Below are positions 57,339 to 64,000 of a DNA stretch of 64,000 nucleotides, piece by piece. The DNA is from Porpolomopsis calyptriformis. Lineage: Eukaryota; Basidiomycota; Agaricomycetes; Agaricales; Hygrophoraceae. The stretch spans positions 1,852,501 to 1,916,500 of the forward strand of contig OX621166.1 of assembly GCA_951640195.1 (NCBI GenBank), read 5' to 3'. Positions within the stretch are counted from its first letter, which is position 1. Each line of letters opens with the position of its first letter. A program made the translations under genes and the position numbers. The notes under the pieces are model-generated. The model worked only from the letters and a program-made list of their open reading frames with translations, was not told the origin of the DNA and ran no database searches.

Positions 57339-58147
57339 TAGATACAACACTTCGATACCGCACAGCCCACTTTCCAGTATTTACATTCTTTGAAAAACCG
57401 TATGCTACGAGTACGATGGAAATTGAATAAGACAGATTGGCCGGGTCAGTCTAGTCTGCTTATGAGTGCATATGCCTGTTATGCGACAACCTGCGTGGGC
57501 AGGGAACACCCATAGAAGTTAGTGCGATCGAAGTTATGCGCGCCACGATGCCAGCGACACATCAGTGGCATGGTGATGACTCCAAAAGGGCGCGGGGCAC
57601 AGACGACGAGCCTACTTGGAGAATCTTCGGCGTGGGCTTGGGGATGGCAAACTCTAGATGGATTTCGATAGCCCACCAGCGAGGTCAACATGCCTACTAC
57701 CAACGAGAGTGTGCATCGCACAATTGAATGCAAGGACATCGACACGCCGACGGCAGCAACAAAGACAGTGGCACCTCCAACCGCCAGTAGGCCCCCTCAC
57801 TGTGCACACAGCTAGGAGACGATGTGTGTTCTTCAAACAGTGCCCTGTGTGTTTGTCATGCATCAAATTGTGCTGTTGGAACCAGATAGTCTTCGAGCGT
57901 GTCCATCGATGCAGAGCAGATTGAAGACTATCTGCCTCCAGCCCCTCACATTTACCCTGATCATTATTTTGAGTATCTCTTTCTCCATACAGAGCATATG
58001 CTCACCGTCGTCGATGGTGAATAACTCTCATGCCTGCTTCAACTGTCACTCGCAGGTCTCGGACGTCAGAACGGTTGCTTAAGCCCACAGTGGTTTGTCA
58101 ATGTGGACTCGAAATCCCGCTCCGACTAAACTATTTGAGGTGGTCCC
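57339..58147. other. Unassigned spacer before allantoicase fusion
   Basis: An 809 bp stretch with only short open segments. One around 57912-58012 reads IEDYLPPAPHIYPDHYFEYL and then a charged piece, which looks protein-like, but no continuation or start could be found. It may be a gene relic or chance. The right end should contain the promoter of the following gene. Confidence 0.35.
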
Positions 58148-60424
58148 ATGTCCTACAGTCATCGCACCATTTCTTTGGATGAGTTTTGTGATGAATTTTC
58201 AACAACAGGTACTTATAAAGCTAATATTTTATTCCTCATGCTCACAAGTCCATTCTAAGAACTATCCAGCGTCCTTCTGGGTGGGCGAGTGCTTTCTGTT
58301 TCAGATGAGTTCTTTGCGGAGGCACCGAATTTGCTCCTAGCCGAGGTGACGAGGCAGATCTTCAGATGGTACTCACTATCTGATACTTCTTCAGCCTCCC
58401 CTGAGTTACAAAGGCCAGTTTGGGCCAAAGGGAGCATTGTACAGTGGCTGGGAAACCCGAAGACACAATCCCTCCTATGATTGGTACTCTATTGTCCCGA
58501 ATATGGAATACCTGGTTGACTGTCGTGTCCCAGGTGCATAATCGAACTCGGCGCCCCAGGCACCATTGTTGGATTTGATATTGATACCACACACTTCAAC
58601 GGTGCGTTCGTAAGCTGTCGAACCTTTCATTCTGGCCTCATCACTCGAGGTTAGGTAACGAGGCGCCACAGGCTTCTGTCTCCGCTCTTCATGCACCATC
58701 CACTGGAGAGCCCGGCGTAGATGACCCAAGGGTGATCGAGAAGTGTGCTCTTTGCTTAGGAGTGAACCCTGATAACCTATCTAGTGGTCAATTATTCTTC
58801 CGAGAGTCGATCTGGGCCCATCTTCAAGGCATCTGTTCAAGATACCAGAATCATCCTGTATGACTCATGTCAAACTACAAATGTTCCCAGACGGCGGTAT
58901 CGTAAGCCGGCTTGTTCCTCTGAGACCCATATCCGTTCCCCGTTTAAGGTACACAGGCCAGGTTCCGGGTGTATGGGTGCGTTCAACCTGTATTCCCCTC
59001 GAATAGTTCCGAGCTTTTCGATCTGGCACATGTCCTGGCAGGCGGTTCTGTTCTGTCTACTTCCGACCAACACTTTGGCGTTGGATCAAATTTGATATTA
59101 CCTGGCAGAGGTAAGCTCATTCATTTACAGTATCCTGAAGTACACAATTCAAATTGTGGTATCAGGTAAGGACATGCGAGATGGGTGGGAAACAAGACGA
59201 AGCCGACAAAGAGGACACAACGACTGGGCCATCATAAAGTTGTCAGTGCTTGTGTGATGGACGTTGACTGATGATGCTAAACTTGTCCTAGGGGTACTCC
59301 TGGAATGCTTGTGCAAGCAGAGATAGATACAGCACATTTCATGGGTAACTTTCCGGAAAGCTGTGAATTACGCGCAACATCAAGTGCTACTATTGACCGG
59401 GACACCAACTGGATTCTAATACTCTCGCGGACAAAGCTTGGACCGCATCGAAGACATTTTTTCCAGCTGGAAAATGTGCGGGACCAGCTGTATACGCACC
59501 TTAAATTGACGATCTATCCTGATGGTGGCGTCAAAAGAGTCCGGATAATCGGTAGGAGGGTCGGAGAGGGGAACCGAGCAACGACCACCCTCGGCTCAGA
59601 TGAGACTGGTTTTCTGGCGGAACCTCCTCCATCAACTGTCCGGACGACCTTCGTTCCCGTCCTTCCCATTACTCCAGAAGCATTTGAGCCATTTGGTCAA
59701 GTTATCGAAGCGTATGCCGACCAGAACGCTGCCCCTCGCGGTACGCGAGTTACAATGGCAAACCAAAGCACGGCAACAAAATTTCACAAACTCGCGCTTA
59801 TCAAGTCGTCTTACCCACCAGCGGTCGGGGAGACAACTGGATTATCTGTTTATCGCTGCGAGTCTCCCAAGGATATAGGCAATGGCAGGACCTTCGAAGT
59901 GAAGGTGTTAGAACGGCATCCATTCACGAACCAGGCTTTCATCCCCATGGGTGGTGGGACAATAGAAGGTGGTAACGGATTAGAGACTCCGGGATCTTTA
60001 TATCTCATTGTCGTTGCGAAGAGTGATGCAGAGGGTAATCCGGACTTGATGACATTGAGAGCGTTTACGGCCACTGGTGCACAGGGAATTATGTACAACC
60101 CAGCCGTATGGCGTGAGTCTCGCTGCCGATTCTCCCCTTCTCGTCGCTGACATCCTAGCGACTGTTTTCAGATCAACCCATGACTGTTTTGGGTGGGGTG
60201 AGTGATGAGCAATTTCCGGTGTTGCGCGTGTGCTGACGGCTGTCGAGTAGGAGATGGATTTCACCTGTGTTGAGACCCAGATCGGCAACGGCAACAAATT
60301 AGATTGCGAGGTCGTCGAGCTGGATTCTACGTGTGAGGTGTTCAAATTGCATATACCGAGTGGGCTACGACTATTTCAGACCCAAGTAGAACAGCAGAAC
60401 AGTCTTAAGCCACTGTCGTTCTAG
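58148..60424 (+). CDS. Allantoicase fused to ureidoglycolate lyase
   Basis: Two consecutive enzymes of purine (allantoin) breakdown in one protein: allantoicase cleaves allantoate to ureidoglycolate and urea, and ureidoglycolate lyase then gives glyoxylate and urea. Begins [20 protein letters not shown]. Allantoicase repeat 1: [61 protein letters not shown] and MFPDGGIARFRVYG. Repeat 2: [63 protein letters not shown] and [14 protein letters not shown]. The lyase domain begins [20 protein letters not shown] and has [31 protein letters not shown]. Nothing interrupts the frame between the enzymes. They are separate DAL2 and DAL3 genes in baker's yeast. Confidence 0.92.
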
Positions 60425-60481
60425 CGGAGATTGAAACTTCTTGTCTTCCCCTTACCAAGCCGTCCACGGTTACCCGCTCCA

Positions 60482-63400
60482 ATGGAGACGGAGTCGCGAA
60501 AGCGGCCACACACCGACGATGATGACAACTTGCAGATAAAGAAGCGTGCCATTGAAAGTCCTAACGGGAGTCCTCATGTCAACGGTACTGTCGAAATAGA
60601 TGAAGTTACCGACGCAGCCAATCTTGAGGTGCAGTCCGGAATGAAGAAGCACCTTCAATAGCATTTACCTGTTACTTTGCAGCTCTTTCGCAAGGAGGCT
60701 ATCTTTCGCAAGATGAAGCACTATTCTCGGGAACACGAACGAAGCCAGGCACGGATCGCAGAGCTTGAACGGCGCAAGAACACTTGTGAGGCTGGTCTTG
60801 CGGCCATAACAGCATGTTGGACCCAGGTAGTCGTATACACCACAATTCTATTTGCCCTTCTAATCCGTCATTCAGTTGGTGGAGGCTATCCGCATCATAG
60901 TCCGACCTGACGATTTGCCCCCTGTCGATCTCAAAACGCGAGGTCTGTTTCTACCTTCCTCTTTTTTCATCCACCTCTAATCGGTCTAGCGTGTGAACAG
61001 AAATCTTTAACATGACGGCTCATCTTTCCGGCGATCCACCACCAGATTTTGTATCGGCGTTGGAAGACAATATGAATGCTACTCAGACATTGCTCACAAA
61101 GTTCATGCAACTTGGTGGACAGAAGCTTTCGCCATTAATGAAGGACGAGACATATTTGAGTTGCCAGAAGGCACAGACTGAGGTTCTCTCACCATTTAAC
61201 GCGCTCACCGTTGCCGTATCTTACCCAACCTTGTCAGTGTATTACTCTTCGTTCGCAGATGGACATCATGCGTGTCCAGCTTCTTGATTCTGTCGCTGAG
61301 AAAGAGACTTTACATACCGCTCTCGTTGCCGCACAAACGCGGGCGGACCGCTTACAGAGCGCAACTATTTTGGCGATGCAAGCACGGGCAGCCGTACCAA
61401 GGCAGGAAATCAAAGAGGAAGAAGTTGAGCAGCCACAGCAAGAGCTACCGTCCCCTCCTGAAGTGAGTGGTCTGGCCAATGGGTGGGAGTTTACCTTCTG
61501 ATCCTTTCAACTTCGTTCTCTGATCTTTCATTAGCCATCACAAGTTGATGAAAGCAAGCGTGATCCGCCAGACGCAGAGGATTGGCAAGAGATAATACAA
61601 GCTAAGGAAAGAAGGATAGTCGATTTGGAGCACGAAATCGCGGTTCTGCAAGACGAAAAGCATAACTCCGCCGCATTGGTAAGGCTTCTCACGCTGCTGG
61701 CCCTCGTATTTCCTTGACCTAGCCATTCTAGTTAAAATTAAGTTGGCCTAAATCCGTCGCATCAACCCCACTTTATAAGACCTTCCTGGCGCATGCGTCC
61801 AAGCTAGAACATACAGCAAAGGAAGATCGAGAGGAGGTGGCGCGATTGCGGGAACAGCTGGACCAACTTCGTCAGACTCGTAGAGAATTTGAAGAAGGCG
61901 TTATTGTGAAGAGGTCTTACTCATTGATTGCCCAGTGGATCCTGACGTCTCAACCTAGAATGCTACCGGTCAAGCAAATCAAGAGCTCAAGATGAGCTTG
62001 GCCAAAAGAGATGCCGAAAACCTTCGACTGCGTGATCAACGAGAGCAGCAAACCTCTGAGTTGAACGAACGGAAGCAGAGGGAGAGTGTGAAGACGGCAT
62101 CGCTGCAGGAACTGAAAGCTCTTGCCGAGTCCCGTTCCGCAAGTCATTCTCGGAGCTTTTGGCTGCCTGTAATATTAATCTATGGCCCCCGGATAGGAAC
62201 GAATACTCGTGTTGCAATCTGAGGTCGCAAGATGCAAACAACGGCTGGCTGCCGATACTACCAATGAAGATTTGATGTCCTTCTTGCTTCGAAATGATTC
62301 CGAGGACGCATCGTATGTCGAGGACATCAAGAGCAGACTCAGGTGAGATTGATATTGTCAATCGTTTTGGCCTTCTTTTCATAACTTTTATATTCGGCAG
62401 CGCTGCGGAGACTCGCATTCAGGCATTTGAGCAATCACTCTGCGATCTGGAGGGCGGAAATCCTGAAGCTGCTCAACATATGAAGGCTGAAGCTGAGACT
62501 CGTCAGCAACTAGCCAAAGTAACCAGGAAGCTTGAAAGATTCCAGTCACTTTACGGCGACGTGTCTGCACTTCCTCTGGATGTCCAACAGTTGTCGGGTC
62601 AACTACAGCAGAAAGAAGAAGAAATACAGAGGCTGCGACTGTCGGACACACAACGTACACAGGTGAGTGTGTTCATAATCCAACCAGTTGAGGTTTTAAT
62701 AATGCTTCGTTCCATGGTCAGGCTGAATCGCCTCTATACGCTGAGCTGGACAGGCTGTCAGCTGCTTGGGAGGCGCTCGACCGGCAAGTTAGAAGCAAAG
62801 TTTTTGATCAGATGGCTATGGAAGAGCGTTTGACAAAAAGCCTGCACGAAGTGAGCCTCCCCTTGCAGGATGTTCCTCTTCCTTGATTGACGTACACTAT
62901 AGAAAGCGAAATCAGATAATAAATTTTTTGCGGCTATGCGGGATAAGGAAGCCATCGACGCTGAACGCAAGAACCTTTCAAGAAATCTCGAAAAGCAAGC
63001 AAAGGTGATTGAGAAGTTGTCGGATTCAGAGAAAAACCTTCTAGCTCAAGTGGTAAGTGGGGACGCTTCACACCGCTGTTTGCTTAATGATGTTTTGGAC
63101 TGTCAGAGCGACTTGGAGAGAGAACTGAGTATCGCAAGAGACGTCGCAGAATCCCACAGACATGATGCTGAGACCGCTGAATATGAATGCAAGGAATGGA
63201 AACATCGAGCCGAACTAGAGCTAGCACGGTCTGAAGAGGTACTCCTGTGTGCTCGCATCACCTCAGACGGTTCTCACACTCTCTTAGTATCGCTCTATGT
63301 GGCAAGAACGAGAAAAAACGCAGGCGCAGAGAAGTAGCGAGTTAAGAAAGGCGGAAGAGGCATTTTTGCGGTCGAAGAAGGACCTCGAGCGTCAGTCATC

Positions 63401-63752
63401 TAAATTCAAAGTCACCAATTTCGGCAACGCTTCCCAGAAAGAGGCGGCGATTCAGCATGAACTCGACAAATACATGGTAAGCATATTTAGATGAAGATTA
63501 AAGGACAATATTAACCCGAAGCAGCGATTACTCAAGTGTTCCACTTGCAATCAACAAATGCGTTCCATGGTCCTCACAAAATGCATGCATAGTAAGACAG
63601 ACAAACCCCCGTGCCAAATTCTCGCTGAATGCCCGATATTAGCATTTTGCAAGGAATGCGTGGACGCGCGTATATCAACTCGACAGCGAAAGTGTCCTGC
63701 ATGCAATATACCATTTGCACAATCAGAAGTCCAGGCAATATGGTTCCAATAA
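60482..63752 (+). CDS. BRE1: E3 ubiquitin ligase BRE1 (histone H2B)
   Basis: Monoubiquitinates histone H2B with Rad6 during transcription. A gene of many short exons. N-terminus METESRKRPHTDDDDNLQIK, then LFRKEAIFRKMKHYSREHER and ARIAELERRKNTCEAGLAAI, typical of BRE1. The long middle is coiled coil (for example EAETRQQLAKVTRKLERFQS, ERELSIARDVAESHRHDAET). The C-terminal C3HC4 RING reads LLKCSTCNQQMRSMVLTKCM, then HTFCKECVDARISTRQRKCP and ACNIPFAQSEVQAIWFQ. The intron inside the RING (63592-63641) restores the His-Thr-Phe-Cys core. The start is 57 bp after the preceding stop on the same strand. Exon borders in the coiled-coil part are approximate. Confidence 0.94.
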
Positions 63753-63867
63753 CTTCGCTGAAGGAGGTCGGGTGCTGCTACAGTGTTCGTCAAGTCGTCA
63801 TTTTTTTTATTACTCCTCTATTCCTTGTAGAAGCACTAGTGTGATCTTAATGTTGAAATGCCCTAGG

Positions 63868-64000
63868 CTACCGCTTGACCCAGGTGTACTAATGCGCAAT
63901 TCAATCAATTCATGAATCCTTTCTGGTCTGAGGACACTTACCCTCTTGCGGGCTTTGGCCAAACCTGTCTTTTTCCGTTCCACCATGCGTGGATCGCGTC
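63868..64000 (-). CDS. MRPS9: Mitochondrial ribosomal protein uS9m, 3' end only
   Basis: Only the last two coding exons are in the window: 64000-63942 and a 21 nt terminal exon 63888-63868. Joined, they read RDPRMVERKKTGLAKARKRY followed by TWVKR and stop. Bacterial S9 ends with an equivalent RD-x-R-x-VERKKPGL-x-KAR tail closing in KR, so this is the C-terminus of small-subunit protein uS9, in the version with a TWVKR ending found in mitochondria. The rest lies beyond the right edge. It is convergent with BRE1, 115 bp between stop codons. Confidence 0.82.

Overview
This is a 64 kb piece of nuclear DNA from a filamentous basidiomycete fungus, probably Agaricomycotina. The evidence is the very dense packing of short introns (mostly 45-70 nt, 6-16 exons per gene), the strongly alternating gene orientation, and the family content: Zn2Cys6 and C2H2 regulators, a GPI-anchored Ser/Thr-rich wall protein, a GH45/barwin-like protein, and NAD formate dehydrogenase. 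No bacterial-type operons, CRISPR arrays or insertion sequences are visible. Gene models below were spliced by hand. For most of them the summed exon lengths are a multiple of three and the product matches the expected family length.

Left edge (1-7.1 kb): a retrotransposon island. Two decayed Ty3/gypsy elements lie on the minus strand, one apparently nested in the other, and a third related LTR lies in inverse orientation at 6712-7133. From 7.5 kb onward the DNA is gene-dense euchromatin: RPB7, an intron-containing tRNA-Ile(AAU), a RING/TRAF zinc-finger protein, a repeat-rich GPI-anchored wall protein, DPM1, DBP7, a secretory cyclophilin, a GH45-like protein, GCN5, formate dehydrogenase, SLU7, MRI1, an arsenic-resistance pair, HSBP1, a threonine-type asparaginase, TFB4, CHD1, an APH-type kinase, an F-box-like protein, a membrane protein, an HSL-type hydrolase, a C2H2 factor, PEX5, CDC26, a PRA1/Yip3 protein, an ERT1/AcuK-like regulator, MTQ1, an allantoicase-ureidoglycolate lyase fusion, BRE1, and the 3' end of mitochondrial uS9m.

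The most interesting region is 29.9-33.4 kb. ACR3 (arsenite efflux) and a second gene lie in tandem on the minus strand. When spliced, the second gene reads without interruption from an ArsM-type arsenite methyltransferase into a Cdc25/rhodanese-type arsenate reductase: nine exons, 1287 nt, 428 residues. Reduction, methylation and efflux of arsenic would then be encoded by only two adjacent genes. Other noteworthy points are an allantoicase (two domains) plus ureidoglycolate lyase fusion, several GC-AG introns, microexons of 6-15 nt, divergent gene pairs with start codons less than 70 bp apart, an ER-stress-like ACGTG cluster before DPM1, and paired TTAGGG boxes immediately upstream of SLU7 and TFB4.
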